Positions 1 to 6,513 of a stretch of 6,513 nucleotides of DNA are shown here, in pieces. Source of the stretch: an uncultured Burkholderiales bacterium (GTDB lineage: Bacteria; Pseudomonadota; Gammaproteobacteria; Burkholderiales; Burkholderiaceae_D); NCBI GenBank assembly GCA_937872165.1, contig CALMOR010000043.1, forward strand, positions 12,080 through 18,592, read 5' to 3'. Position 1 is the first letter of the stretch; every line of letters begins with the position of its first letter. A model generated the notes under the pieces. The model was not told the DNA's origin. It saw nothing but the letters and a program-made list of their open reading frames with translations, and did not search any database. Both the position numbers and the translations under genes were made by a program.

Positions 1-572
1 GACGCGAGCTGCGTGCCGGCGTTCACGTAGATCGCGGTGGCGGGCAGCATGCCGAGCTGGCTGACCCAGTAGTAGCGCGTCGCCGCGAGGGACGTGATGC
101 CCATCAGCAGGTTGACGACGAAGAACGGGAACACCGGCACGAGGCGCAGCGTCAGCAGATAGAACGCGCCGCCGCGTCGCATCCCCTCGTCGACCGGGCC
201 GAGGAAGCGGCCGAAGCGCGCCTTCACGGTATCGCGCAGCAGATAGCGGGCGGCCAGGAACGCGAAGGTCGCGCCGATCGTCGCCGCGAACGACACCGCG
301 ACGACGCCGGTCACGAGGCCGAAGATCGCGCCGGCCGCGAGCGTGAGGATGGTGGCGCCCGGGATCGACAGGCCGGTCACCAGGACGTAGACGACGAAGA
401 ACGCGGCGAGCGTCGCGAACGGATGCGCGTGATCGAACGCGGCCAGGTCGTCGCGGCTCTGCTTGAGGAAGTCGAGGCTGAGCAGGTCGCCGAGCTCGAA
501 GTGCCGATAGAGGACGACGGCGACGACGGCGACGAGCGCGAGGCCGAGGCCGATCCAGCGCTTCTTCGTCAC
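1..572 (-). CDS. TVP38/TMEM64 (VTT domain) family membrane protein, C-terminus cut by the window edge
   Basis: This is an integral inner-membrane protein of the TVP38/TMEM64 (SNARE-associated/DedA-like, VTT) superfamily, of which 190 residues are visible. Members are thought to act in membrane lipid or small-molecule transport, but the substrate here is unknown. I read an N-terminal membrane segment (about 7-22), a second (about 53-68), the glycine/alanine-rich stretch SIPGATILTLAAGAIFG (about 69-85) continuing as hydrophobic helix to about 110, the family signature LTLRLVPVFPF (about 140-150), and YWVSQLGMLP (about 168-177). The start is a GTG at 570-572 giving MTKKRW; the ATG at 584-586 is in another frame and soon stops. 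No strong Shine-Dalgarno is visible. It begins 10 bases after the arsS stop, so the two are probably co-transcribed. In many proteobacteria this domain is fused to a C-terminal FAD-dependent, mercuric-reductase-like oxidoreductase. Whether that is so here lies beyond the window. Confidence 0.88.
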   Translation of the reverse strand, partial: MTKKRWIGLGLALVAVVAVVLYRHFELGDLLSLDFLKQSRDDLAAFDHAHPFATLAAFFVVYVLVTGLSIPGATILTLAAGAIFGLVTGVVAVSFAATIGATFAFLAARYLLRDTVKARFGRFLGPVDEGMRRGGAFYLLTLRLVPVFPFFVVNLLMGITSLAATRYYWVSQLGMLPATAIYVNAGTQLA

Positions 573-582
573 GTCGATCCGA

Positions 583-1548
<966 letters not shown>

Positions 1549-1839
1549 CGGGGACGCGGAGCGGGAGGAACGGAGAGTGCGATCGTCGTGTCGCTAGTCG
1601 GCGAGCCGCGGCATCGGTTACAGCCGGCGATGAAGACGAGGGCGCGAAGGTGGTTGTTCGCGAGAGGCGAAGATCCGCCGTCCCGGGCCGACTTCCGTCG
1701 CGATCGGTGCGCGATGGCGAGGAGCGCCGTCCGCTTTCCTCGTCACGCCGGTCGCGGGTCGGGTCCGGACCGCATCGATCCGCGGGCGACTCGGGCAGCG
1801 GTTTCGGTGCGTCGCGGCGACGTGATCGTCCGCAGCGGA

Positions 1840-1883
1840 CGATGCGGGGGCGATGCGGGGGCGATGCGGGGACGATGCGCGGC
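1840..1883. repeat. Four tandem copies of an 11-bp G-rich unit
   Basis: The unit cgatgcggggg occurs at 1840-1850 and 1851-1861 exactly, at 1862-1872 with one change, and at 1873-1883 with further changes. It gives three G-runs (1846-1850, 1857-1861, 1868-1871) spaced one helical turn apart. It could be a simple slippage repeat, a repeated regulator site between the divergent units, or a G-rich structured segment. Nothing in the sequence decides between these. Confidence 0.8.
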
Positions 1884-1975
1884 TCGCGGGTCCATGCGCG
1901 TTCGACGAGCGTGCGGCTCGGTCGGCGCGGGCGTCGCTTCGCGCGATCGGGTCTTCTTCCCGCTGGGTTCCCGAA

Positions 1976-1995
1976 GCCGACCGAAGCCGGTCGGC
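1976..1995. repeat. Short inverted repeat (7-bp stem, 6-base loop)
   Basis: gccgacc (1976-1982) pairs with ggtcggc (1989-1995) around the loop gaagcc. There is no T-tract on either side, so it is not a convincing intrinsic terminator. It could be a protein-binding palindrome or chance in GC-rich DNA. Confidence 0.4.
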
Positions 1996-2062
1996 GAAGT
2001 CTTCGAAGGGGTCGTTGGGCGAGTACCCTTCGCGACGCGGGCCAGGGAGATGCCGGGAGCGG

Positions 2063-2080
2063 CAGGATGGACAGGATGGA
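2063..2080. repeat. Tandem 9-bp duplication (caggatgga x2)
   Basis: Two perfect head-to-tail copies of caggatgga lie in the arsS/phosphoesterase spacer about 130 bases before the probable phosphoesterase start. Similar dispersed short repeats built on a caggatg core are, from memory, found in intergenic regions of some bacterial genomes. I could not check this, and a local duplication is an equally good reading. Confidence 0.6.
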
Positions 2081-2179
2081 GCGGAAGGCGGATCGCGTGG
2101 CTTCGAAGGTTTCCCTATCGCATCGCCGGGACCGTCGCGCCGCGATCGTTCGCCGGTCCGCTTCGATTCATCGCGCGAC

Positions 2180-2205
2180 GCTCGCGGTCGTCGGGCAGCG
2201 CGAGC
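2180..2205 (+). repeat. Inverted repeat abutting the probable TTG start
   Basis: gctcgcg (2180-2186) pairs with cgcgagc (2199-2205) around a 12-base loop and ends one base before the TTG at 2207, the position where a ribosome site would lie. If 2207 is the true start, the hairpin would cover the initiation region. If GTG 2234 is the start, the hairpin belongs to the leader. Confidence 0.4.
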
Positions 2206-2206
2206 C

Positions 2207-3196
2207 TTGAACGACGGCGCCTCGATCGCCGACGTGTCGCTGCCTGCGGGTCGCGGCTGCCCGGTCGGCCATCGCCATGCACCGGCGGCCCTCGCGCGCG
2301 CCGCGGACGCGACCTGCGACGTGCTGTACGTCGTCGGTGGTCTCTACGGCAACACGCCGGCGCTCGACCGCATCGTCGAGGCCTTCGAACGCGAGTCCGG
2401 CTCCAAGCGTCTCGTCTTCAACGGCGACTTCAACTGGTTCGACGTCGAGCCGGCTCGCTTCGAAGCCCTCAACCGGCGCGTGCTGGCGTTCGATGCGTTG
2501 CGCGGCAACGTCGAGACCGAGCTCGCGGACGCGGAGTCCGATGCCGGATGCGGCTGTGCCTATCCGGCCTGGGTCGACGACGGCACGGTCGCGCGTTCGA
2601 ACCGCATCATGCGTCGCCTGCAGACCACTGCCGCGCTCTTCCCCGCGCTGCGGGACCGGCTCGTCGGCTTGCCGACGACCCGTCGCGTCGACGTCGGCGG
2701 GCTGCGCGTCGCGGTGGTCCACGGCGACGCGGAGTCGCTGTCGGGATGGGGCTTCGCGCAGGAGTCGTTGCGCGACGCCGCTCATCGACGTCGCGTCGAA
2801 GCCTGGTTCGACGTCGCCGCGGTCGATGTCTTCGCATCGAGCCACACCTGCCTGCCCATGCTGGCCGCGTGGACGACGGCGGCGGGCGGCGCCACCGCGC
2901 TGGTCGTCAACAACGGTGCGGCCGGCATGCCCAACTTCGAAGGCGATGGGAGCGGGCTCTTCACGCGCATCTCGACGACACCGTGCGAGGGACACCTGCG
3001 CCGGCACGGCACGACGCTGAAGCGCGTCTTCGTCGACGCCGTCGCGATCCCGTTCGACACCGCGCGCTGGCACGACGAGTTCCTTGCGCAGTGGGCTCCC
3101 GGCAGCGAGGCCCACGTCTCGTACTGGGACCGTCTCGCGCACGGCCCCGACTACCGTCGCCGCTCGGCCGTCCTCGAGCCGTCGGGCATCTGTTAG
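2207..3196 (+). CDS. Divergent calcineurin-like metallophosphoesterase family protein
   Basis: This is a cytoplasmic protein of 329 residues (with the chosen TTG start) and the fold pattern of calcineurin-like phosphoesterases. The blocks appear in order: DVLYVVGGLYGN (38-49), where typical enzymes read SDxHGN; VFNGDFNWFD (70-79) for the GD motif; LRGNVETEL (98-106) where GNHD/E is usual; VVHGD (170-174); FASSHTC (209-215) for the GHTH block; and VVNNGAAGMPN (233-243). The motif-I Asp and His and the GNHD His are therefore replaced (Gly, Tyr, Val), so metal binding and activity are uncertain. A small Cys cluster GCGC lies at 114-117. No ATG precedes the conserved core in frame. TTG 2207 is chosen because upstream translation is not protein-like; GTG 2234 (residue 10) is the main alternative, and neither has a good Shine-Dalgarno. 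It heads the rightward set, 48 bases before the lipoprotein gene. The substrate is unknown. Confidence 0.85.
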   Translation: MNDGASIADVSLPAGRGCPVGHRHAPAALARAADATCDVLYVVGGLYGNTPALDRIVEAFERESGSKRLVFNGDFNWFDVEPARFEALNRRVLAFDALRGNVETELADAESDAGCGCAYPAWVDDGTVARSNRIMRRLQTTAALFPALRDRLVGLPTTRRVDVGGLRVAVVHGDAESLSGWGFAQESLRDAAHRRRVEAWFDVAAVDVFASSHTCLPMLAAWTTAAGGATALVVNNGAAGMPNFEGDGSGLFTRISTTPCEGHLRRHGTTLKRVFVDAVAIPFDTARWHDEFLAQWAPGSEAHVSYWDRLAHGPDYRRRSAVLEPSGIC

Positions 3197-3234
3197 ATTC
3201 GCGCGGCGCCGCATCGGCGTCCCGTCTTCCATGC

Positions 3235-3239
3235 GGAGG
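3235..3239 (+). promoter_or_regulatory. Strong Shine-Dalgarno GGAGG of the DUF1499 lipoprotein gene
   Basis: ggagg lies 5 bases before the ATG at 3245. It fixes that start and is the best ribosome-binding site in the window; the other genes here have weak or no recognisable sites. Confidence 0.85.
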
Positions 3240-3244
3240 TTGCG

Positions 3245-3736
3245 ATGACGAAGTCCCGCTGGGCGCTGGTCACGATCGGCGTGTTGCTCGTCGCGGTGGG
3301 CTGCACCGGACAGGCGGGCTTCTTCGCCGGCACGGAACCCGCGGACCTCGGCGTCCGCGACGGTCGGCTGAAGGCCCCGTCGAACACCGACAACAGCGTC
3401 ACGAGCCAGGCCGCGCTCTTCCCCGACAGTCCGCAGCGCGAGGCCGCGGCCATCGCGCCGCTGGCGCTGCGCGGCTCCGGTCTCGCGACGATCGCGAGGA
3501 TCGCGGCGATCGTCGAAGGCACCGACGGCGCGAAGCTGATCCGCTCGGGGCCCGACTACCTGTACGCGCAATACACGTCGCGCGTGATGCGCTTCGTCGA
3601 CGACGTCGAGTTCTGGTACGACCCGCAGACGCAGGTCGTGCAGGTGCGTTCGGCCTCGCGGCTCGGCAAGAGCGACCTCGGCGTCAATCGTCGGCGCATC
3701 GAGTCGATCCGGACGGCGCTGGCCGCGCGACCGTAG
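3245..3736 (+). CDS. DUF1499 domain lipoprotein
   Basis: This is a predicted envelope lipoprotein of 163 residues. It has a short basic N-terminus (MTKSRW), a hydrophobic signal segment (7-19), and a lipobox-like AVGC with C20 as the likely acylated cysteine; the -3 residue is Ala rather than the favoured Leu. The remainder matches DUF1499: GVRDGRLKAPSNTDNSVTSQ (36-55), IAPLAL (70-75), YLYAQYTSRVMRFVDDVEFWYD (105-126) and RSASRLGKSDLGVNR (135-149), followed by a C-terminal helix. DUF1499 has no established biochemical function. In many members the first block contains cysteines (CPxxxNCVSS type); here both are absent (PSNTDNSVTS). A good Shine-Dalgarno supports the start. It lies 48 bases after the phosphoesterase gene and 100 bases before the second radical SAM gene, so it is probably part of the same operon. 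Confidence 0.9.
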   Translation: MTKSRWALVTIGVLLVAVGCTGQAGFFAGTEPADLGVRDGRLKAPSNTDNSVTSQAALFPDSPQREAAAIAPLALRGSGLATIARIAAIVEGTDGAKLIRSGPDYLYAQYTSRVMRFVDDVEFWYDPQTQVVQVRSASRLGKSDLGVNRRRIESIRTALAARP

Positions 3737-3836
3737 TTCGCGCGGAGCCGGGTTGTAATGAAGGGCCCCGATCGTTCGACTCGTTCGGTGCCGATCCGCC
3801 CGGACCGGCCACCGCACAGCCTTCCTGAACGAGCTC

Positions 3837-5252
3837 ATGCCCGATCCATCGATCCATTACGAGGGCCATCGGGCCGGCGAGCGCACCGGCGTCGAGCCGA
3901 GCCTCTTCCGCCCGCAACGCACGCCGTCGCGTGATCCGCTCGGCGACCTTCGCGGTCGCCTGGAGCGCACCGGGCAGTGGCACCCGAGCCAGCTCGCGGG
4001 TCGTCGCTGGCCGGTCGCCTGCGTCTCGCTCGAGGTCACGCAACGCTGCAACCTCGACTGCACGCTCTGCTACCTGAGCGAGTCGTCCGAAGCGGTTCGC
4101 GATTTCCCGCTCGAGGAAGTGTTCCGGCGCATCGACATCATCGTCACGCACTTCGGACCCGGGACCGACGTGCAGGTGTCGGGTGGCGAGCCGACGCTGC
4201 GGGCGCGCGACGAACTGATCGCCATCGTCGAACGGCTGACCCGCGAAGGCCTGCGCGCGTCGCTGCTCACCAACGGCATCAAGGCCACCCGCGAACTGCT
4301 CGTCGATCTCGCCGCGGCCGGCCTGACCGACGTCGTCTTCCACGTCGACACCACGCAGCAGCGCGCGGGCTATGCGAACGAGACCGAGCTCAACGCATTG
4401 CGCGACGAATACATCGGGCGCGCCCGCGGCCTGCCGATCAGCGTGTTCTTCAACACCACCGTCCATGCCGGCAACTTCGACGAGGTGCCGATGCTGGCCG
4501 CTTACTTCGTGGCCCGTGCCGACCGCGTCGCCTTCGCGTCGTTCCAGCTGCAGGCCGACACCGGCCGCGGCGTGCTCGGCGCGCGCGCGGACGCGATCGA
4601 CAACGACACCGTCTTCGACCGGCTGCGCGAAGGCGCGAAGCTGCCGCTCAAGAGCAACGTGCTCGCGGTCGGCCATCGCGAATGCAATCGCAGCGCGGTG
4701 ATGCTGGTCATCGACGGCAAGGTGCACGACGCGTTCGCCGACTCGGCGTTCATCCGTCGCTTCATGCGCGAGACCGCGGACCTGCGCATCGACCGCGGCA
4801 CCAGGTGGCGGGCCTTCCGCTCGTTGCTGGCCGGCGTCGTCGCACGGCCCCGACTCGCGCTCGCCACGATGCGGTGGCTCGCCGCGACGATCTGGGCGGC
4901 GAAGCGCGACCTGATCGCCGCGCGGGGTCGCGTCGACAAGCTGACCTTCTTCACGCACAACTTCATGGACGCCCGCCAGCTCGACGTCGATCGAGTCGAC
5001 GCGTGCGTCTTCATGGCGATCACGCAGGACGGGCCGCTCAGCATGTGCGCGTACAACGCGCAGCGCGACCGCTACCTGCTGCGTCCGCTCGAGACGTCGG
5101 AAGGGACCTGGCAGCCGCTGGCCGCGAGCGCCGAAGCCGGCAGGACCTTCCCGATCAAGTGGCTGAAAGGCCGCTCGCGCGAGGCGGCGCTGCGCGAGCG
5201 CCACGGACGGCGCGTGCGCGCCGGCGACGAAGTCGAAAGAGAGACGGCATGA
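3837..5252 (+). CDS. Radical SAM enzyme of unknown specificity with extra C-terminal cysteines
   Basis: This is a cytoplasmic radical SAM enzyme of 471 residues. A 60-residue N-terminal extension leads into the [4Fe-4S] motif C71-NLD-C75-TL-C78 (VTQRCNLDCTLCY), followed by VQVSGGEPTLR (112-122) for SAM binding and LLTNGIK (143-149). The barrel continues through FFNTTVHAGNFDEVPML (204-220) and FQLQADTGRG (236-245). Beyond it lie GHRECNRSA (H280, C283), FFTHNFMDARQLD (371-383) and DACVFMAITQDGPLSMCAYNAQRD (C390, C404), which may bind an auxiliary cluster or substrate. The general plan of core barrel, HxxC block and late cysteines recalls lipid-acting tetraether-synthase-like and SPASM-like enzymes, but I cannot assign it to either. 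The ATG 3837 start has only a weak upstream purine stretch. Its stop overlaps the ATG of the DUF547 lipoprotein gene by 4 bases, implying translational coupling. The reaction and substrate are unknown. Confidence 0.9.
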   Translation: MPDPSIHYEGHRAGERTGVEPSLFRPQRTPSRDPLGDLRGRLERTGQWHPSQLAGRRWPVACVSLEVTQRCNLDCTLCYLSESSEAVRDFPLEEVFRRIDIIVTHFGPGTDVQVSGGEPTLRARDELIAIVERLTREGLRASLLTNGIKATRELLVDLAAAGLTDVVFHVDTTQQRAGYANETELNALRDEYIGRARGLPISVFFNTTVHAGNFDEVPMLAAYFVARADRVAFASFQLQADTGRGVLGARADAIDNDTVFDRLREGAKLPLKSNVLAVGHRECNRSAVMLVIDGKVHDAFADSAFIRRFMRETADLRIDRGTRWRAFRSLLAGVVARPRLALATMRWLAATIWAAKRDLIAARGRVDKLTFFTHNFMDARQLDVDRVDACVFMAITQDGPLSMCAYNAQRDRYLLRPLETSEGTWQPLAASAEAGRTFPIKWLKGRSREAALRERHGRRVRAGDEVERETA

Positions 5253-6049
5253 GCGTGCGATCCCTGGTCCTCCTGATGTTCGGCCTCGTGCTGACGCTGT
5301 CCGGCTGTTCGACGCTGGTGCCGGTCCCGAAGGCGGCCCCCGACGCGGCGGCGACCTCGGCCACCGCGGCTCGCGACGCGTGGGCCCGCGTGCTGGATCG
5401 CTTCGTCGACGAGCGCGGCGAAGTCGACTTCGTGGCGCTCTCGGCCGACCGCGCCGATCTCGATCGCTACGTGCGCTACGTCGCCGAGACGCCGCTCGAG
5501 GCCACCGGCGACGACGCGGCGAGGCTCGCCCACATGATCAACGGCTACAACGCGCTGTCGATGTTCAACGTGATCGAGTCGGGCATCCCGGACACGCACG
5601 CGGGCTTCGCGAAGGTCACCTTCTTCTTCACGCGGAAGCTCGTCGTCGGCGGTCATGCGATGTCGCTCTACGCATTCGAGAAGGACGTCATCCGGCCCTA
5701 CGCGCGCGAGCATCGCGATCCCCGCATCCACTTCGCGCTGAACTGTTCGGCGCGGTCGTGCCCGGTGCTGCCGAGGCGGCCCTTCACCGGCGAGCACCTC
5801 GACGCCGAGCTCGACCGCGAGGCGCATGCCTTCTTCGCGCGGCCGCAGAACCTGCGTGTCGACGAGGCGACCCGCACGGTCTACCTGAACGAGATCCTGA
5901 GCTTCTATACCGAGGACTTCGTCCCGGTGCCGGCCGAGAGCCTGATCGCCTATGTCGACCGCTATGCGTCGACTCCGGTGCCGCTCGACTACAGGGTCCG
6001 CTTCACGCCGTACGACTGGACCGTCGCGAACAGTCGACGCAAGCCCTGA
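5249..6049 (+). CDS. DUF547 domain lipoprotein
   Basis: This is a predicted envelope lipoprotein of 266 residues. A signal segment (about 4-19) ends in a canonical lipobox L17-S-G-C20, followed by an Ala/Pro-rich linker (about 25-42). DUF547 follows, with INGYNALSMFNVI (97-109), LYAFEKDVIRP (140-150), the hallmark HFALNCSARSCPVL (161-174, cysteines 166 and 171), VYLNEILSFYTEDF (211-224) and the terminal YDWTVAN (255-261). DUF547 has no established activity. The conserved His and Cys residues have the look of a catalytic or metal site, which is inference. The ATG overlaps the preceding radical SAM stop (ATGA), with a purine-rich gaaagagaga just upstream as a modest ribosome site. Together with the upstream gene this makes an enzyme/lipoprotein pair, probably the end of the operon. 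Confidence 0.92.
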   Translation: MSVRSLVLLMFGLVLTLSGCSTLVPVPKAAPDAAATSATAARDAWARVLDRFVDERGEVDFVALSADRADLDRYVRYVAETPLEATGDDAARLAHMINGYNALSMFNVIESGIPDTHAGFAKVTFFFTRKLVVGGHAMSLYAFEKDVIRPYAREHRDPRIHFALNCSARSCPVLPRRPFTGEHLDAELDREAHAFFARPQNLRVDEATRTVYLNEILSFYTEDFVPVPAESLIAYVDRYASTPVPLDYRVRFTPYDWTVANSRRKP

Positions 6050-6078
6050 CCGACGGCGGTCCGCGTCGGGCTCAGGGT
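6043..6078. terminator. Bidirectional hairpin between convergent genes
   Basis: ccctga (6044-6049) pairs with tcaggg (6072-6077), and ccgacg (6050-6055) pairs with cgtcgg (6064-6069). Together they form a 12-bp stem with a 2-base bulge (6070-6071) and an 8-base loop; a G-U pair can extend it to 6043/6078. The stop codons of both convergent genes lie inside the stem. There is no clear T-tract, so it is a candidate terminator or 3'-end stabiliser rather than a textbook intrinsic terminator. Confidence 0.5.
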
Positions 6079-6513
6079 CGCCGACGATCGAGCGCCTCTC
6101 GTGCCAGCGACGCATCGGGCCGCGACGGCTGCAGGCGATCGAGTTGGTCGAGCAGGTCGCGCGCACGGGTCGGATCGTCGCGCGCGGGACTCGTCGTCAT
6201 TCTCAGCAGCGGGTCGTAGGCCGGCCGGGAATCGGGGCCGATCCGCAGGATAGACGGCAGCGGCTCGCGGACCTGGGCGAGCATCGCGGAGACGTCGGCC
6301 GTCGGCCTGACGCCGCGGCCGGTCGCGACGAAGCGATCGCGTGCCCGCCAGTAGGCGACGAGGCGGCGCGCCGTCCCGGGGTCGTCGTCGCGGGCGACGA
6401 CATCGGTGACCTCGATCGACAGTCGGTCGAGCAGTTCGACCAGCCGGTCCTGCGGCGACGCGAGCGGAGCATAGGCGGCGCGCGGCGCGAGATAGGCCAC
6501 CACGGGCCGATCG
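6072..6513 (-). CDS. C-terminal part of a gene, possibly a membrane spermidine-synthase-like protein
   Basis: The frame is open to the right edge of the window, so the start is outside; about 146 C-terminal residues are visible, beginning DRPVVAYLAPRAAYAPLASP. The GTG at 6501-6503 is in frame but is probably internal, because the frame continues without a stop to the edge. The visible part is soluble, rich in Arg, Asp and Leu, and appears mainly helical (for example ELLDRLSIEVTDVV, MLAQVREPLPSILRIGPDSRPAYDPLLRM, DLLDQLDRLQPSRPDA). The DRPVVAYLAPR opening and the helical tail resemble what follows the catalytic domain in fused MFS/spermidine-synthase proteins. This is a low-certainty resemblance, not an assignment. 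The gene converges on the DUF547 gene with 22 bases between stops. Confidence 0.6.
   Translation of the reverse strand, partial: DRPVVAYLAPRAAYAPLASPQDRLVELLDRLSIEVTDVVARDDDPGTARRLVAYWRARDRFVATGRGVRPTADVSAMLAQVREPLPSILRIGPDSRPAYDPLLRMTTSPARDDPTRARDLLDQLDRLQPSRPDASLAREALDRRRP

Larger units (their letters stand above)
1549..2206. other. Divergent intergenic spacer with no convincing gene
   Basis: This 658-base spacer separates the leftward arsS from the rightward phosphoesterase gene. Reading frames stay open across it only because of high GC. Their translations are arginine/serine/glycine-rich, lack hydrophobic patterning and resemble no family I recognise. It holds a four-unit 11-bp tandem repeat, a 9-bp tandem duplication and two short inverted repeats (listed separately). 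It should contain the promoters for both divergent transcription units, but I could not pick out a sigma-70 -35/-10 pair with confidence. I see no tRNA, riboswitch or transposon end. Confidence 0.6.

Noticed and set aside
1853..2206. Using the ATG at 1853 as the start of the phosphoesterase gene
   Set aside because: It would add 118 residues translated from the G-rich tandem repeat and low-complexity spacer. Protein-like sequence begins only after about 2207.
1650..2210. A 186-codon frame and other small frames in the divergent spacer
   Set aside because: Very rich in Arg, Ser and Gly with no hydrophobic core, no ribosome site and no family resemblance. Best read as non-coding.
3207..3219. 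Short hairpin (cgccg-cat-cggcg) between the phosphoesterase and DUF1499 genes
   Set aside because: A 5-bp stem with a 3-base loop, no T-tract, in very GC-rich DNA inside a probable operon. Not distinguishable from chance.
2168..3838. A 556-codon minus-strand frame opposite the phosphoesterase and DUF1499 genes
   Set aside because: It lies antisense to two genes with clear domain motifs and its translation shows no recognisable domain. It is a shadow of high GC.
3684..5204. A 506-codon minus-strand frame opposite the second radical SAM gene
   Set aside because: The plus strand carries unmistakable radical SAM motifs. The antisense translation is compositionally biased and featureless.

Overview
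This is a high-GC window (roughly two-thirds G+C by eye), densely packed with bacterial genes. The codon use, the two lipoproteins and the gene families suggest a proteobacterium, most likely a betaproteobacterium. That placement is inference, as no ribosomal RNA or other marker gene is present.

Layout. On the minus strand, bases 1-1548 carry two genes read leftward: an arsenosugar-biosynthesis radical SAM enzyme (ArsS) and, 10 bases behind it, a TVP38/TMEM64-type (VTT/DedA-like) membrane protein whose C-terminus lies outside the window. Bases 1549-2206 are a long divergent spacer with short tandem repeats and hairpins but no convincing gene. From about 2207 to 6049 four genes run rightward: a divergent calcineurin-like metallophosphoesterase, a DUF1499 lipoprotein, a second radical SAM enzyme of unknown specificity, and a DUF547 lipoprotein that overlaps the radical SAM gene by 4 bases. 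A convergent minus-strand gene, of which only the C-terminal part is present, occupies 6072-6513 and may be the tail of a membrane spermidine-synthase-like protein. A hairpin whose stem contains both stop codons separates the two converging genes.

How the genes may work together. ArsS is the only member with a well-defined pathway: it joins a 5'-deoxyadenosyl unit to dimethylated arsenic to make the arsenosugar precursor. The other genes are a membrane protein, a phosphoesterase-like protein, two envelope lipoproteins and a radical SAM enzyme with additional conserved-looking cysteines. Together they form a plausible but unproven set for processing an arsenosugar or another small molecule or lipid at the cell envelope. 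The most interesting points are the second radical SAM/DUF547 pair, and the phosphoesterase homologue in which several canonical metal ligands are replaced. No mobile element, CRISPR array, tRNA or rRNA was seen.
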